A stretch of 64,000 nt of DNA from Sphingomonas sp. BGYR3 (GTDB taxonomy: Bacteria > Pseudomonadota > Alphaproteobacteria > Sphingomonadales > Sphingomonadaceae): NCBI RefSeq assembly GCF_025153455.1, contig NZ_JANZNT010000001.1, positions 1,684,001 to 1,748,000 of the forward strand. The letters run 5' to 3'. Every line of letters starts with the position of its first letter. Within the stretch, counting starts at the first letter, position 1. The position numbers and the translations under genes are program-made. Shown piece after piece: positions 44,487-55,251 of this stretch. Under the pieces are notes generated by a model. That model searched no databases. It was not told the DNA's origin and worked only from the letters and a program-made list of their open reading frames with translations.

Positions 44487-45074
44487 ATGACGATGAAGCG
44501 ACTGGCCGTTTATTGCGGGTCCGCCAGCCCCGCCGACCCCGTATATCTGCAATGCGCCCGCGATGTCGGGCGCAGATTGGCGGAACGTGGCATTGGCCTC
44601 GTCTATGGCGGCGGCAAGCTGGGCCTGATGGGTGCGGTGGCCGACAGCGCGCTGGCAGCGGGCGGCGAGGTGATCGGCGTGATCCCCGATGCACTGGTCA
44701 ATGCCGAGGTGGCGCACAAGGGGCTGACCGAACTGCACGTCGTGCGCACCATGCACGAACGAAAGGCGCTGTTCACCGATCTGGTCGACGGGTTCGTCAC
44801 CATTCCCGGCGGCACCGGCACGATGGACGAATTGTGGGAGGCGCTGAGCTGGGCCCAGCTTGGCTATCACAGCGATCCCGTCGGCCTGTTGAACGTCGCG
44901 GGCTATTATGACGGGCTGATCGAATTCTGGCACAAGATGGGCGATGTCGGGTTCGTCCGGCCGCAGCATCAGGGCCTGTTGATCGTCGATACCGAACTGG
45001 ACGGCTTGCTGGACCGGATGGCGGCATGGCAGGGTGCGACGCCGATCATCCAGATGCGCCGCGAGGACCTGTGA
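44487..45074 (+). CDS. LOG-family nucleoside monophosphate phosphoribohydrolase
   Basis: 195 residues from ATG 44487 (ATG 44493 also possible). The family motif VTIPGGTGTMDELWEAL holds the PGGxGTxxE active site, and YGGGKLGLMGAVAD is a nucleotide-binding loop. LOG proteins cleave cytokinin or other nucleoside 5'-monophosphates to base and ribose 5-phosphate. Its place between crtI and crtB is unexpected: 67 bp after crtI with a hairpin between, and a 4-bp overlap with crtB. It is probably co-transcribed with the pigment genes. Any functional link to carotenoids is unknown. Confidence 0.92.
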   Translation: MTMKRLAVYCGSASPADPVYLQCARDVGRRLAERGIGLVYGGGKLGLMGAVADSALAAGGEVIGVIPDALVNAEVAHKGLTELHVVRTMHERKALFTDLVDGFVTIPGGTGTMDELWEALSWAQLGYHSDPVGLLNVAGYYDGLIEFWHKMGDVGFVRPQHQGLLIVDTELDGLLDRMAAWQGATPIIQMRREDL

Positions 45075-46024
45075 CCCTGTCCCACCCGATGCCCGCCCGC
45101 GCTGCGATCGTTGCGACCGCCGGCGAGATCATCGGACAGGGATCGAAAAGCTTTGCCGCGGCCAGCACGCTGTTCGACCGGCGCACACGGGAGCGAGCCT
45201 GGCTGCTCTATGCCTGGTGCCGGGCGTGCGACGATCTGGCCGACGGGCAGGAACTGGGCCATGGCATGAAGGTGGTGGACGATGCCGCCGACCGGCTGGC
45301 GCTGATCACCCGGCGCACCGAACAGGCGCTGGCCGGCGAAGTGGTGGGCGATCCGGCATTCGATGCGCTGCGCATCGTGGCGGGCGAAACCGCGATGCCG
45401 CACCGCTTTGCCCGCGATCTGATTGCCGGATTCGCGCTGGATGCAGAGGAATGGCGCCCGCGCACCACCGACGACCTGATGCAATATTGCTATCATGTGG
45501 CCGGGGTCGTCGGCTGCATGATGGCGGTCATCATGGGCGTGCGGCCCGATGATCACGCGACCCTCGATCGCGCCTGCGACCTGGGCCTGGCGTTTCAGCT
45601 GGCCAATATCGCGCGGGATATCGAGGAGGATGACCGTGCGGCGCGCTGTTACCTGCCGGTCGAATGGCTGGTCGAAATGGACATCCCGCCCGGTCAGCAC
45701 ATGAAGCCCCCTTTTCGCCCGCGCCTGACCGTGCTGGCCCGGCGGCTTGCGACGATGGCGGAAAGTTACGAGGCCAGCGCCCGCGGCGGCACGCCTGCGC
45801 TGTCCTTTCGCTCGGCCTGGGCCGTGCTGGCAGCGGCCGGCATCTATGGCGACATTGCGCGGCAGGTCGCGGCACGGGGGGATCACGCCTGGGATCACCG
45901 GGTGACGACCAGCGGGCTTCAGAAACTGGGCTGGATCGCGCGGTCTGCGGGTCAGGCGGCCCGGCGCGAGGCGCTGTATGCCGGCACGCCGCGCCCGGCC
46001 CAGCTATGGACCCGCCCGCGCTAG
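45071..46024 (+). CDS. crtB: Phytoene synthase
   Basis: 317 residues from GTG 45071, sharing GTGA with the LOG stop. The first aspartate-rich motif is WCRACDDLADGQEL and the second FQLANIARDIEEDDRAARCY; both bind magnesium and prenyl diphosphate. It joins two geranylgeranyl diphosphates to phytoene. A geranylgeranyl diphosphate synthase gene is not in the window. A minus-strand gene of unknown function converges 10 bp downstream. Confidence 0.95.
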   Translation: MTLSHPMPARAAIVATAGEIIGQGSKSFAAASTLFDRRTRERAWLLYAWCRACDDLADGQELGHGMKVVDDAADRLALITRRTEQALAGEVVGDPAFDALRIVAGETAMPHRFARDLIAGFALDAEEWRPRTTDDLMQYCYHVAGVVGCMMAVIMGVRPDDHATLDRACDLGLAFQLANIARDIEEDDRAARCYLPVEWLVEMDIPPGQHMKPPFRPRLTVLARRLATMAESYEASARGGTPALSFRSAWAVLAAAGIYGDIARQVAARGDHAWDHRVTTSGLQKLGWIARSAGQAARREALYAGTPRPAQLWTRPR

Positions 46025-46034
46025 GGCCGCGCCC

Positions 46035-46421
46035 TCAACGGCTCAGGCGCAGGGCAAGCAGCGCGCCGATCAGCGGCGACAGGAACGAGGCGACGATCAT
46101 CCACACGGGATGCGGGATCGCCATGATGTTGAGCACATTGCCGATCCACGCACTGCCCAGTACCCACCAGGCGATGGCCCGCCACTGGCCGATACGGATC
46201 CCGACCCAGCCGCCCAGCAGGGCGCCGGCGAAATAGGCCAGCACCACGAACAGCTTTGCACCCAGCGGGATCGCGGTGACCGCTGCGGCGACCGCCGCCG
46301 GGTCGGTCATGTCGATCGGCACCGCCGGTGGAAACATTGCATTGCCGATCAGCTGAACGATCGTCGTGCCCACGCCGAACAATATGATGCCGACAATGAC
46401 CCCCAGGATTCGCCTGACCAT
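46035..46421 (-). CDS. Four-helix hypothetical membrane protein
   Basis: 128 residues. Four hydrophobic segments are separated by short loops; the first is VRRILGVIVGIILFGVGTT, and the others include AKLFVVLAYFAGALLGGWVG and IVASFLSPLIGALLAL. No known domain is seen. It converges with crtB. The gap upstream to the next minus-strand gene is 61 bp. Confidence 0.72.
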   Translation of the reverse strand: MVRRILGVIVGIILFGVGTTIVQLIGNAMFPPAVPIDMTDPAAVAAAVTAIPLGAKLFVVLAYFAGALLGGWVGIRIGQWRAIAWWVLGSAWIGNVLNIMAIPHPVWMIVASFLSPLIGALLALRLSR

Positions 46422-46482
46422 CCCCTGTCCCCCCCTTGAACCGCCGCCATTCTAGCAGGAAGGGCGCACGACCGGGAGTCGA

Positions 46483-46719
46483 TCAGCCCATGACGGGCAT
46501 TTTGCCGATGGCGCGGCTGGCGTCGCGGATGCTCATCGCCTCGCACCGCACTTCGATGGTCGGATAGGGAATGTCGCCGGACCGGGCGAGCACCGGCTCC
46601 AGCTGCGCCTGACACGACGCTGCCGTCTGATACCCTGTCGGGGCAATCCGCTGGCGCTGGCACTGGCTGCCGTCATCGGCACAGCCCAGGATCGCCATGA
46701 CGTAGATCAGCTGGTCCAT
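46483..46719 (-). CDS. Small cysteine-containing hypothetical protein
   Basis: 78 residues from ATG 46719 (MDQLIYVMAILGCADDG); longer frames lack sense. Four cysteines at 13, 20, 36 and 59 (in LGCADDG, QCQRQ, SCQAQ, RCEAM) suggest two disulfides or a metal site. A short hydrophobic start may be an anchor or weak signal. The family is unknown. It is divergent from the Atm1-type gene. Confidence 0.55.
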   Translation of the reverse strand: MDQLIYVMAILGCADDGSQCQRQRIAPTGYQTAASCQAQLEPVLARSGDIPYPTIEVRCEAMSIRDASRAIGKMPVMG

Positions 46720-46816
46720 CGTCCCGTCCTCCTGCCGCATCAATGCAGCGAAGCGGCAAACGGTTCCGCCGGGCCGTTGCATCCTTGCGGCGGCTGTCCC
46801 ACATGGGCGCTTGACC

Positions 46817-48631
46817 ATGCCACCCGTATCCGAATCCTCCAGCGCCGATCGGCCGCTCTGGCCGACCATCCGCCGGTTTCTGCCCTATCTGTGGCCGGCC
46901 GATGCGCCGGGACTGAAGCTGCGCATCGTCGGGGCGATGGCGTTCGTCCTGCTGTCCAAGCTGGTTCAGGTCTATGGCGCCCCCTTTGCGCTGAAGGGCG
47001 CGGTGGACCGGATGGCGATCGACGACCGGTCGGCGGTCACGCTCGTCGTGCTGCTGGTCATCGGCTATGCCGCCGCGCGGCTTGGCGGCGTGTTCTTCGA
47101 CAATCTGCGCAACGTCGTGTTCGAGCGCGTGGGACAGGAAGCGACGCGGCGGCTGGCCGCCGTCACCTTTCGGCATCTGCATCGCCTGTCGCTGCGCTTT
47201 CATCTGGAACGCCGGACCGGCGCGATCACCAAGGTGGTGGAGCGCGGGACCAAGAGCATCGATACCATGCTCTATTTCCTGTTGTTCAACATTGCGCCGA
47301 CCATCCTGGAACTGGCGCTGGTGCTGCAGATCTTTGGGTCGCGCTTTGGCGGCTGGCTGGTCGCCGGGACGCTGGCGATGGTGGTCGGCTATATCGCCTT
47401 TACCCGCTGGGTCACCGACTGGCGGGCCAAGCTGCGCGAGCAGATGAACGATCTGGACACCGGGGCGGTCGCCCATGCGGTCGATTCGCTGCTCAATTTC
47501 GAAACGGTGAAGTATTTCAACGCCGAACAGCGCGAAGGCGACCGGTACGAACGCGCGATGACCGCCTATGCCAATGCGGCGGTCCGATCGGAAAACTCGC
47601 TGGCATGGCTGAACATCGGGCAGGCGCTGATCACCAATGCCATGCTGGCATTCGGCATGGCGCTGGTCGCCTATGGCTGGGCGCGGGGGGAATTCACGTC
47701 CGGCGACGTGGTGCTGGTGTCGACCCTCTTGTCACAGCTGTTCCGGCCGCTCGACATGCTGGGCTGGGTCTATCGCACCATTCGTCAGGGGGTGATCGAC
47801 ATGGCCGCGATGTTCGACCTGATCGATCAGCCGGCAGAGGTCGTGGACGTGCCGGGCGCAAAGCCGCTGACGGTGACGGGCGGCCATGTCCGGTTCGAAG
47901 GGGTGCGGTTCGGATATGACCCCGACCGCACGATCCTGAAGGGGATCGACCTGGACGTTCCGCCCGGATCGACGCTGGCGGTGGTGGGGCCGTCGGGCGC
48001 GGGCAAATCGACGCTGGCCCGCATCCTGTACCGGTTTTACGACCTGACCGGCGGACGGGTGACGATCGACGGGCAGGATATCGGACAGGTGACGCAGGCA
48101 TCGCTGCGCGCCGCCATCGGCATCGTCCCGCAGGATACGGTGCTGTTCAACGACACCATCGGATACAATATCGGCTATGGCCGCGACGGCGCCAGCCAGG
48201 CGGAGATCGAGGCGGCGGCGCGCGGCGCGGCGATCGGCGCGTTCATCGACAGTCTGCCCGATGGCTATGCCACGCGGGTCGGCGAGCGCGGCCTGAAACT
48301 GTCGGGCGGCGAGAAGCAGCGGGTCGCGATTGCGCGGACGCTGCTGAAAAACCCGCCGATCCTGATCCTGGACGAGGCGACGAGCGCGCTCGACACGCGA
48401 ACCGAGCATGAAATCCAGTCGACGCTGGAATCGATCGAGCGCGGGCGCACCACGATCATCATCGCGCACCGCCTGTCCACCATTGTCGGCGCGGACCAGA
48501 TTGTCGTGCTGGATCAGGGCATGGTCGCCGAACGCGGCACCCATGCCGAACTGCTGGCGAAGGGCGGGCTATACGCCGAAATGTGGGCGCGCCAGGCGCA
48601 GGAACAGGAAGCCGCGCTGGCCGAGGCCTAA
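46817..48631 (+). CDS. Atm1-type ABC exporter (fused permease and ATPase)
   Basis: 604 residues from ATG 46817; a TTG at 46811 would add two. Six membrane helices in residues 30-310 precede the ATPase: Walker [16 protein letters not shown], signature [15 protein letters not shown], Walker [13 protein letters not shown] and H-loop AHRLST. Membrane-half features ([37 protein letters not shown]) match Atm1/HMT1 half-transporters, which export glutathione-linked metal or sulfur compounds. It acts as a homodimer in the inner membrane. It converges with purH. Confidence 0.92.
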   Translation: MPPVSESSSADRPLWPTIRRFLPYLWPADAPGLKLRIVGAMAFVLLSKLVQVYGAPFALKGAVDRMAIDDRSAVTLVVLLVIGYAAARLGGVFFDNLRNVVFERVGQEATRRLAAVTFRHLHRLSLRFHLERRTGAITKVVERGTKSIDTMLYFLLFNIAPTILELALVLQIFGSRFGGWLVAGTLAMVVGYIAFTRWVTDWRAKLREQMNDLDTGAVAHAVDSLLNFETVKYFNAEQREGDRYERAMTAYANAAVRSENSLAWLNIGQALITNAMLAFGMALVAYGWARGEFTSGDVVLVSTLLSQLFRPLDMLGWVYRTIRQGVIDMAAMFDLIDQPAEVVDVPGAKPLTVTGGHVRFEGVRFGYDPDRTILKGIDLDVPPGSTLAVVGPSGAGKSTLARILYRFYDLTGGRVTIDGQDIGQVTQASLRAAIGIVPQDTVLFNDTIGYNIGYGRDGASQAEIEAAARGAAIGAFIDSLPDGYATRVGERGLKLSGGEKQRVAIARTLLKNPPILILDEATSALDTRTEHEIQSTLESIERGRTTIIIAHRLSTIVGADQIVVLDQGMVAERGTHAELLAKGGLYAEMWARQAQEQEAALAEA

Positions 48632-48680
48632 TCCCCGCGGGTGCGCCGGCGAACCGGGTGCACCCTTGGCCAACGTCCGA

Positions 48681-50270
48681 TCAGTGGCGGAAGTGGCGCA
48701 TTCCGGTGAACAGCATGGCCAGCCCCGCTTCGTCCGCCGCGGCGATCACATCGTCATCGCGGATCGACCCGCCCGGCTGAATGACACAGGTCGCGCCCGC
48801 TTCCACCGCCGCCATCAGCCCGTCGGCAAAGGGGAAGAACGCATCGCTGGCCACCGCCGAACCGATGGTGCGCGGCTCATCCCACCCAGCCTTTTCCGCC
48901 GCGTCCTTTGCCTTCCACGCCGCGATCCGCGCGCTTTCCAGCCGGTTCATCTGACCGGCGCCCACCCCGGCGGTCGCTCCGTCGCGGGCATAGACGATGG
49001 CGTTGGACTTCACATGCTTGGCCACCGTCCAGGCGAATTTGGCATCGGCCAGTTCGCGCTCGGTCGGCGCGCGCTTCGTCACCTGACGCAGTTCGACATC
49101 GGCCAGCACGCCATTGTCGCGGGACTGGACCAGCAGGCCGCCGGCAATCGTCTTGACCATCAGGCCGGGGCGGCGCGGATCGGCCAGATCGCCGACCAGC
49201 AACAGGCGCAGATTCTTCTTGGCGGCGAAAATCGCCCGCGCCTCGTCCGACGCGCCGGGCGCCACGACGACTTCGGTGAAAATCTCGGTGATCGCGCGCG
49301 CCGTTTCCGCGTCCAGCGGCCGGTTGAGCGCGATGATCCCGCCAAAGGCCGATACGCTGTCGCACTGGAACGCCGCGCGATAGGCATCGGCCAGCGTGTC
49401 CGCGCTGGCCACGCCGCACGGATTGGCATGCTTGACGATCACCGCAGTGGGCGGACCGTCGCGAAACTCGGTCAACAGCTCAAGCGCCGCATCGGCATCG
49501 TTATAATTGTTGTAGCTCAGTTCCTTGCCCTGCACCTGTTCGGCCTGGGCAATGCCGGACGCCGCAGGACCGTTCGGCAGGTAGAGCGCCGCCGACTGAT
49601 GCGGATTTTCGCCATAGCGCAGCGTTTCGCCCAGCCGGAACGCCAGCGGCAGCGTGGCGGGAAACCGCTCGCCCTGATCGGCAAAGGCGAACCATTGCGC
49701 GATCGCGCTGTCATAGGCTGCGGTCGCGGCATAGGCCTTTGCCGCCAGCCGGCGGCGGGTGGCGAGCGAGGTTGCCCCGGCATTGTCCGCCAGTTCCCCG
49801 ATCAGCGCCGGATAATCGGCCGGATCGGTGACGATGGCGACGCTGGCGTGGTTCTTGGCCGCCGATCGCACCATGCTTGGCCCGCCAATGTCGATATTCT
49901 CGATTATCTCGTCCCGGTCGGCGCCCTTGGCCACGGTCGCGGCAAAGGGATAGAGGTTGACGACGACGATATCGATCGCGCCGATGCCATGCGCCTGCAT
50001 CGAGGCCACATGATCGGCATTGTCGCGCACCGCCAACAGGCCGCCATGAACGATCGGGTGCAGCGTCTTGACCCGCCCGTCCATCATTTCGGGAAAGCCG
50101 GTCAGGTCGCTGATGTCGCGGACGGCAAGGCCCGCATCGCGCAGCGCCTTTGCCGTGCCGCCGGTCGACACGAGTTCGACGCCGTGCCCGGCAAGGGCGG
50201 TGGCGAGTTCGACGATGCCTGTCTTGTCGGAAACCGACAACAGGGCGCGGCGCAGCGGGACCATATCCAT
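48681..50270 (-). CDS. purH: Bifunctional AICAR transformylase/IMP cyclohydrolase
   Basis: 529 residues from ATG 50270 ([18 protein letters not shown]). The MGS-like cyclohydrolase part (to about 190) holds [17 protein letters not shown] and [13 protein letters not shown]. The transformylase part has the catalytic [20 protein letters not shown] and [11 protein letters not shown]. It performs the last two steps of IMP synthesis. The heparinase-like gene lies 44 bp upstream on the same strand. Confidence 0.97.
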   Translation of the reverse strand: MDMVPLRRALLSVSDKTGIVELATALAGHGVELVSTGGTAKALRDAGLAVRDISDLTGFPEMMDGRVKTLHPIVHGGLLAVRDNADHVASMQAHGIGAIDIVVVNLYPFAATVAKGADRDEIIENIDIGGPSMVRSAAKNHASVAIVTDPADYPALIGELADNAGATSLATRRRLAAKAYAATAAYDSAIAQWFAFADQGERFPATLPLAFRLGETLRYGENPHQSAALYLPNGPAASGIAQAEQVQGKELSYNNYNDADAALELLTEFRDGPPTAVIVKHANPCGVASADTLADAYRAAFQCDSVSAFGGIIALNRPLDAETARAITEIFTEVVVAPGASDEARAIFAAKKNLRLLLVGDLADPRRPGLMVKTIAGGLLVQSRDNGVLADVELRQVTKRAPTERELADAKFAWTVAKHVKSNAIVYARDGATAGVGAGQMNRLESARIAAWKAKDAAEKAGWDEPRTIGSAVASDAFFPFADGLMAAVEAGATCVIQPGGSIRDDDVIAAADEAGLAMLFTGMRHFRH

Positions 50271-50314
50271 GCCCGGCGCCTTTTCAGGATCACGGGGCGA
50301 AGGGCAAGGGCAAA

Positions 50315-52048
50315 TCAGCGGCTGCGGTGCAGAACCCAGGTAACGGACGTGCCGCCGGGCGGCGTTTCGCCGGAAAGGACCAGCTGACGCGTGGCGTGCG
50401 GGCGGCCGCGCGGGTCGATCCACACGCTGTCCTCGACATTCATCGCCGCACCCCGCGCCCGGAATTGCCAGAGCGCCCCGCCCGGCACGCGCAGGAACGC
50501 GCCCTGTCCGTCGGCGGTGGGTGCCACCTCGATCCCCGGCGCCAGATGAAACCGCACGGCAAAGGGGGTGTCGCCCCGCCGCTTGCGCCCGCGCGGCAAC
50601 AGCATGTCTTCGCCGCGCAGATCGCGTCCCTCGGCCGACAGGATCAGCTGGCGGCGATGGACAAAGCCAAAGCGGCGGACATAGCCGTCATGGCTTGCCT
50701 CGATCCGCGACGATCCGTCGCCTTCCTGCCGGGTCAGCTCGATCTCCCCCACCCCGCGGCCCAGCGTGCCGTCGGCATGGATGGCGGTGGAATTGCTGTC
50801 GGCGATGACCAGCGTGGAGTGGGCAGCGGTCGTCCGCAGCCCCTCGCCCAGCATGTCGGCAACCGAATGGTGGCATCCGCGCGCGCCGCCGCAATTGACG
50901 ATGATCCGGTTCGGCCCGTCCGACAGCTCGAACGCCAGCGTCGATGCGCAGCCCCCCTCCACCACCCGGGCGACGGGTGGCGGCGCTGCGTCCAGGATCA
51001 GGGCAGCGGTGCCGGCCGTGATGCTGTGATAGCCCCAGTCGCGCGGCTGGCGCAGCGGCCGGGTGCGCACGCCCGTTGCGGCGACGATCTGATCCAGCGC
51101 ATCGGCATCCATCGGGGCCGATCCCTGCCAGCTGCCGGTGCTGCCATCGCCATGGCGCAGGCCGATCAGCGCAGCGACCATCCGCACCAGCGCCTGTTCC
51201 AGCCAGCCCGGCGCATCCAGCCGGCGTGCGGCATAGGTGGCGCGCAGCATGGTCAGCAGCATGATCGCCTCTGCCTGGGCATCGGGCGACCGGGAAACCA
51301 CGCCGCCATCGCCGAACAGCGATGCGCCAAGCGCGCGTTCCAGCCCCGCCTCTGCCCCCGCCCGGCGCCCATCGCCGCCGGGGATCATCAGCAGCGATGC
51401 GACCATGCCCGACCATCCGGCAATGCGCGGCAGGCCGGCCGGCGCCTTGTCCACCACCCGTTCCAGATGCCGCGATCCGCGCGCCAGCGTGTTCAGCACC
51501 CTGGACCGGTAGATGAGGTCGCTGCTCGACAGGATCAGCGGCGCGTGCGCGACCCAGAACAGGATCCGGCGACCCCATTGATCCGCCCGCCATGCCGGAT
51601 CGCCGACCCGTTCGGCATGAGCATCCAGCCATTGGCGCATGATCGATTCGGCGATCGGCGCGGCGGTGACGCGCGGCGCGACGGTGGACAGATCGCGCAG
51701 CCAGGCGAAACTGTGCACATATTCGGCAAAGGGACGCGAAAAACCCGGCCGGTCCAGCGACAGCCCGGCGATGTTCAGCGTTTCGCCGCGATAGCTGAGC
51801 ATCCCCTGCAGCATCGCATTGCCGCGCGCCGCATCGCCCATGAACGGATCATCGGCCACCGCCAGCAGCTTCAGCGGATAGCGGCCGCGCAGCGCCAACC
51901 GGTGGATCGGCGTGCGCCATGCCAGCCGCTGAAACCGGTCGGTCAGCCGTTCGGCCAGCGACAGGCCGCGATCGCCGCCAAGGCGGACAAGCCGCTTGCC
52001 CTCATCAATCCCGTCTCCGGGCGGCGACGGCGGCGTCTGAATGTTCAT
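50315..52048 (-). CDS. Heparinase II/III-family protein
   Basis: 577 residues from ATG 52048. The N-terminal alpha-helical part includes [19 protein letters not shown]; the C-terminal beta part (from about 330) has [20 protein letters not shown] and [18 protein letters not shown], typical of the heparinase II/III domain. Known members are polysaccharide lyases for uronate-containing chains. No signal peptide is visible, so a cytoplasmic or periplasmic role is unclear. Its ATG overlaps the rpe stop by 4 bp, and it is tightly packed between rpe and purH, so it is probably expressed with them. Confidence 0.88.
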   Translation of the reverse strand: MNIQTPPSPPGDGIDEGKRLVRLGGDRGLSLAERLTDRFQRLAWRTPIHRLALRGRYPLKLLAVADDPFMGDAARGNAMLQGMLSYRGETLNIAGLSLDRPGFSRPFAEYVHSFAWLRDLSTVAPRVTAAPIAESIMRQWLDAHAERVGDPAWRADQWGRRILFWVAHAPLILSSSDLIYRSRVLNTLARGSRHLERVVDKAPAGLPRIAGWSGMVASLLMIPGGDGRRAGAEAGLERALGASLFGDGGVVSRSPDAQAEAIMLLTMLRATYAARRLDAPGWLEQALVRMVAALIGLRHGDGSTGSWQGSAPMDADALDQIVAATGVRTRPLRQPRDWGYHSITAGTAALILDAAPPPVARVVEGGCASTLAFELSDGPNRIIVNCGGARGCHHSVADMLGEGLRTTAAHSTLVIADSNSTAIHADGTLGRGVGEIELTRQEGDGSSRIEASHDGYVRRFGFVHRRQLILSAEGRDLRGEDMLLPRGRKRRGDTPFAVRFHLAPGIEVAPTADGQGAFLRVPGGALWQFRARGAAMNVEDSVWIDPRGRPHATRQLVLSGETPPGGTSVTWVLHRSR

Positions 52049-52707
52049 TCGCCCCTGAGCGCCCGGATATTGTCGGCATAGGCACCGGGACCGCCGGTAA
52101 AGGTGGCCGTGCCCGCCACCAGCGCATCCGCCCCGGCCGCGATGGCGCGCGGCGCGGTCTGCCGGTCGATGCCGCCATCCACCTCCAGGTCGATGGCCCG
52201 GCCCGACGCATCGATCATCGCGCGCAGATCGGCGATCTTGTCCAGCTGGCTTTCGATGAACTTCTGCCCGCCAAATCCGGGATTGACGCTCATCACCAGC
52301 ACCAGATCGATCAGGTCGGTGACATGGGCAATGGCGGACAGCGGCGTTGCGGGATTGAGCACCACGCCGGCCCGCTTGCCCAGGCCACGGATCGTCTGCA
52401 GCGTGCGGTGCAGATGCGGGCCGCTTTCCGGGTGGACCGAAATGCAGTCCGCGCCGGCATCGGCAAAGGCCTGAAGGAACGGATCGACCGGCGCGATCAT
52501 CAGATGCACGTCGAACGGCTTGGCGGAATGGGGGCGCAGCGCCTTGATGACCGCCGGGCCGATGGTCAGGTTCGGCACGAAATGGCCGTCCATCACATCG
52601 ACATGGATCCAGTCCGCGCCGGCGGCGTCGATGGCGCGCACTTCCTCGCCCAGGCGGGAAAAATCGGCGGACAGGATGGATGGCGCGATGCGGACAGGGC
52701 GGGTCAT
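52045..52707 (-). CDS. rpe: Ribulose-phosphate 3-epimerase
   Basis: 220 residues from ATG 52707; a longer frame to 53211 is not family-like. It opens [20 protein letters not shown], has [17 protein letters not shown] with the metal-binding His and Asp, [14 protein letters not shown], and ends [11 protein letters not shown]. It interconverts ribulose 5-phosphate and xylulose 5-phosphate in the pentose phosphate pathway. It is 95 bp downstream of rsmB and overlaps the heparinase-like gene. Confidence 0.97.
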   Translation of the reverse strand: MTRPVRIAPSILSADFSRLGEEVRAIDAAGADWIHVDVMDGHFVPNLTIGPAVIKALRPHSAKPFDVHLMIAPVDPFLQAFADAGADCISVHPESGPHLHRTLQTIRGLGKRAGVVLNPATPLSAIAHVTDLIDLVLVMSVNPGFGGQKFIESQLDKIADLRAMIDASGRAIDLEVDGGIDRQTAPRAIAAGADALVAGTATFTGGPGAYADNIRALRGE

Positions 52708-52802
52708 GCGGCTCTTTTTCGTTACGGCGACGTCGGGTGGGTCCGCTTTCTTGCGAAGCAACCCCCTATCTCTACCACCGCGAATCGGTGTCGCAAGGCG
52801 CG

Positions 52803-54089
52803 TCAGCCAGTTCGCATCATTCGCGCCATGAAAAAACCGTCCATGCCGCCCGCATCGGCCAGCATCCCCGGCAGCACGCGCAGCCAGCCGCGCGGATGGG
52901 CCGGGCCGACGCCTTCGGGCAACTCGCTGGGCAGCACGGGATCCAGCGCGAAATCGCCCCGCGCGGCCAGGAACCGTTCGATCTGCGACTCGCCCTCCTC
53001 CGGCTCCAGCGAACAGGTGGCATAAACGATCAGGCCGCCGGGCCGCACCCAGTCGGCAGCCCGGTCCAGCAGCCGCGCCTGCATCTCGGCCAGTTCGGCG
53101 ACGATGCGCGGCCGGACCCGGTACAGGACATCGGGATGGCGGCGGAAAATGCCGCTGGCGCTGCATGGCGCATCCAGCAGCACGATGTCCGCCGGTGCAT
53201 CGGGCGCCCATTGCTCAAGATCGGCGGTAACCACGCTGGCGCCAAGGCCCGTGCGCGCCAGATTTTCGGAAAGTCGCGCCAGACGACTTTCCGACGAATC
53301 CACGGCCGTCACCGTCCATCCCGCCGCCGCCAGCTGCAGCGTCTTGCCGCCGGGTGCCGCGCACAGGTCCAGTGCCGTGCCGCTGCCCCCGCCCAGCAGC
53401 CGGGCGGGCAGCGATGCGGCGATATCCTGCACCCACCATTCGCCCTCGGCAAAGCCGTCCATTGCGGGCACCGATCCGCCGGGCGGCACGCGGACATGGC
53501 CGGGCAGCAGGCTGTGCCCGCCCAGCGATGCGGCCAGCCGATCGGTCGCGGCGGGATCGGCCAGGCTCAGGTCCGTCGGCGGCTGAACCGCCAGCGCGCG
53601 GGCGGCGGCATGGACGGCCGCATCGCCCCATGCCTTTCGCCAGCGGCGGGCGACCGCATCGGGCAGGGTCGGCTTGGGCGGCAGCGTGACCCCGCCCCGC
53701 ATCAAGGCACCGAACACGCCATGGACCAGCTTGCGCGGCCCGCCATCGACCAGCGGCAGCACGGTCGAAATCGCCGCATGCGGTGGCGTATTCAGCCCCA
53801 GCGCCTGGGCCAGCGCCAGCCGCAGCACGAATCGCGCCTTGGCGTCATCGGGCAGCTTTTTCGCGGTCGCCCCGTCGATCAGCGCGTCCAGATCGGGCAA
53901 CCAGCGCAGCACCGTGGCGGCCAGCGCATGGGCGAGCGCGCGGTCCTCCCGCCGGTCCAGCCCCGCCGCCGCGCTATCCAGTGCAGACTCCAGGGGCAGG
54001 CCGCGGCGAAGCACGGCATCCAGCAGCTTCAGGCTGGCACGGCGGGCGGCGACACCGGGCGGATCGCTGGCAAGAACGGGGCGGGCCAA
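52803..54089 (-). CDS. rsmB: 16S rRNA (cytosine-967-C5)-methyltransferase
   Basis: 428 residues from ATG 54089. The N-terminal NusB-like RNA-binding part is followed by the SAM domain: [17 protein letters not shown], motif [19 protein letters not shown] and motif [18 protein letters not shown]. The two cysteines are the known catalytic pair of m5C rRNA methylases. It lies 6 bp downstream of htpX on the same strand. Confidence 0.95.
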   Translation of the reverse strand: MARPVLASDPPGVAARRASLKLLDAVLRRGLPLESALDSAAAGLDRREDRALAHALAATVLRWLPDLDALIDGATAKKLPDDAKARFVLRLALAQALGLNTPPHAAISTVLPLVDGGPRKLVHGVFGALMRGGVTLPPKPTLPDAVARRWRKAWGDAAVHAAARALAVQPPTDLSLADPAATDRLAASLGGHSLLPGHVRVPPGGSVPAMDGFAEGEWWVQDIAASLPARLLGGGSGTALDLCAAPGGKTLQLAAAGWTVTAVDSSESRLARLSENLARTGLGASVVTADLEQWAPDAPADIVLLDAPCSASGIFRRHPDVLYRVRPRIVAELAEMQARLLDRAADWVRPGGLIVYATCSLEPEEGESQIERFLAARGDFALDPVLPSELPEGVGPAHPRGWLRVLPGMLADAGGMDGFFMARMMRTG

Positions 54090-54095
54090 GCGGGA

Positions 54096-54995
54096 TCAGC
54101 CGCGCCGCAGGGGGTCGAGCGCGCTGGCGCGTGGCCCGGTTGCCCGACGGATGGCCGGACGATCGCCCATCTCCAGCGCCATTTCCTCCAGCGCCGCGAT
54201 CCGGTTGCCGGTATCGGGGTGGGTGGAAAACAGGTTGTCGCCGCGCGACAGGCCGGGGACGATGTACAGCTGCGACGTTGCCGGGATGCGCTGCGCAACG
54301 CTGTTGGGGATCATTGCCGCCCCCCGCGCCAGCTTGGCCAGCGCACTGGCCAGCGCACGCGGGTTGCCCGAAATTTCCGCGCCGGCCCGGTCCGCGCCAT
54401 ATTCGCGCGTCCGGCTAATCGCCATCTGCACGATCATCGCGGCAAAGGGCGCGACCAGCACCGCCAGCAACCCGGCAATCCCGGCCGACCGGTCATCCCC
54501 CGAACGAAAGAACAGCCCGAAATTGGCCAGCATCGAAATGGCCCCGGCAATCGTCGCGACCATCGTCATGATCAGTGTGTCACGGTTCTTCACATGGCCA
54601 AGCTCATGCGCCATCACCGCCGCGACCTCATCCCGGTCCAGGATGCGCAGCAACCCGGTCGTCGCGGCGACGGCCGCGTTTTCGGGATTGCGCCCGGTGG
54701 CAAAGGCGTTGGGCTGCGCCTCCTCCACCACATAGACGCGCGGCATGGGCAGGCCGGCACGCTGCGCCAGGTCGCGGACGATGCCGTAAAATTCCGGCGA
54801 ACTGGCAGCATCCACCTCACGCGCATTGTGCATCCTGAGGACGATCTTGTCGGCGTTCCAATAGGTGAACAGGTTCATGCCCACCGCCACCAGCAGCGCG
54901 ATGATCATGCCGCCCCGGCCGCCCAGCGTCAGGCCGAGCGCCATGAACAGCGCCGTCATCGCGGCCAGCAGCATCGCCGTCTTCATTCCGTTCAC
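54096..54995 (-). CDS. htpX: Membrane protease HtpX
   Basis: 299 residues from ATG 54995 (an ATG at 54986 is near). Two N-terminal helices are followed by the zinc motif H130-E-L-G-H134, in [16 protein letters not shown], and two later helices. The C-terminal ligand Glu is expected in [10 protein letters not shown]. HtpX is a heat-shock metalloprotease that degrades misfolded membrane proteins. It is divergent from the DUF1674 gene, 70 bp away. Confidence 0.95.
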   Translation of the reverse strand: MNGMKTAMLLAAMTALFMALGLTLGGRGGMIIALLVAVGMNLFTYWNADKIVLRMHNAREVDAASSPEFYGIVRDLAQRAGLPMPRVYVVEEAQPNAFATGRNPENAAVAATTGLLRILDRDEVAAVMAHELGHVKNRDTLIMTMVATIAGAISMLANFGLFFRSGDDRSAGIAGLLAVLVAPFAAMIVQMAISRTREYGADRAGAEISGNPRALASALAKLARGAAMIPNSVAQRIPATSQLYIVPGLSRGDNLFSTHPDTGNRIAALEEMALEMGDRPAIRRATGPRASALDPLRRG

Positions 54996-55065
54996 TTGAA
55001 CACACTCCTTCGCCCCCTAATTTGGGAGCGAACCTGCGATTTCGCAATCATCCGGAGCCACTGCC

Positions 55066-55227
55066 ATGGGCCAGCGCCCCGCCCACATCAAGCCGCCCGC
55101 CTATCTGTCCAAGTCGCCGCCGGTCCCGCAACCAAAGGCGGTGGAGCCGGATCAGAAGGACCCGGACGGTCAGAGCCCGACGCGGTACGGCGACTGGGAG
55201 CTGAAGGGCATCGCCATCGATTTCTGA
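55066..55227 (+). CDS. DUF1674 protein (SdhAF4-type succinate dehydrogenase assembly factor)
   Basis: 53 residues from ATG 55066, with GGAG about 10 bases ahead. It ends SPTRYGDWELKGIAIDF, the conserved C-terminal motif of DUF1674/SdhAF4, in which the P-T-R-Y-G-D-W core is known to help assemble flavinylated SdhA. The N-terminal part is proline-rich and variable. It was found by reading a frame shorter than usual cut-offs. Location next to htpX and rsmB is common in alphaproteobacteria as I remember it. Confidence 0.88.
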   Translation: MGQRPAHIKPPAYLSKSPPVPQPKAVEPDQKDPDGQSPTRYGDWELKGIAIDF

Positions 55228-55251
55228 TGCCCGGCCGCGACCGGCCATGGT

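Noticed and set aside
52708..53211. An N-terminal extension of rpe
   Set aside because: It overlaps rsmB in another phase, and the family start [12 protein letters not shown] is at 52707.
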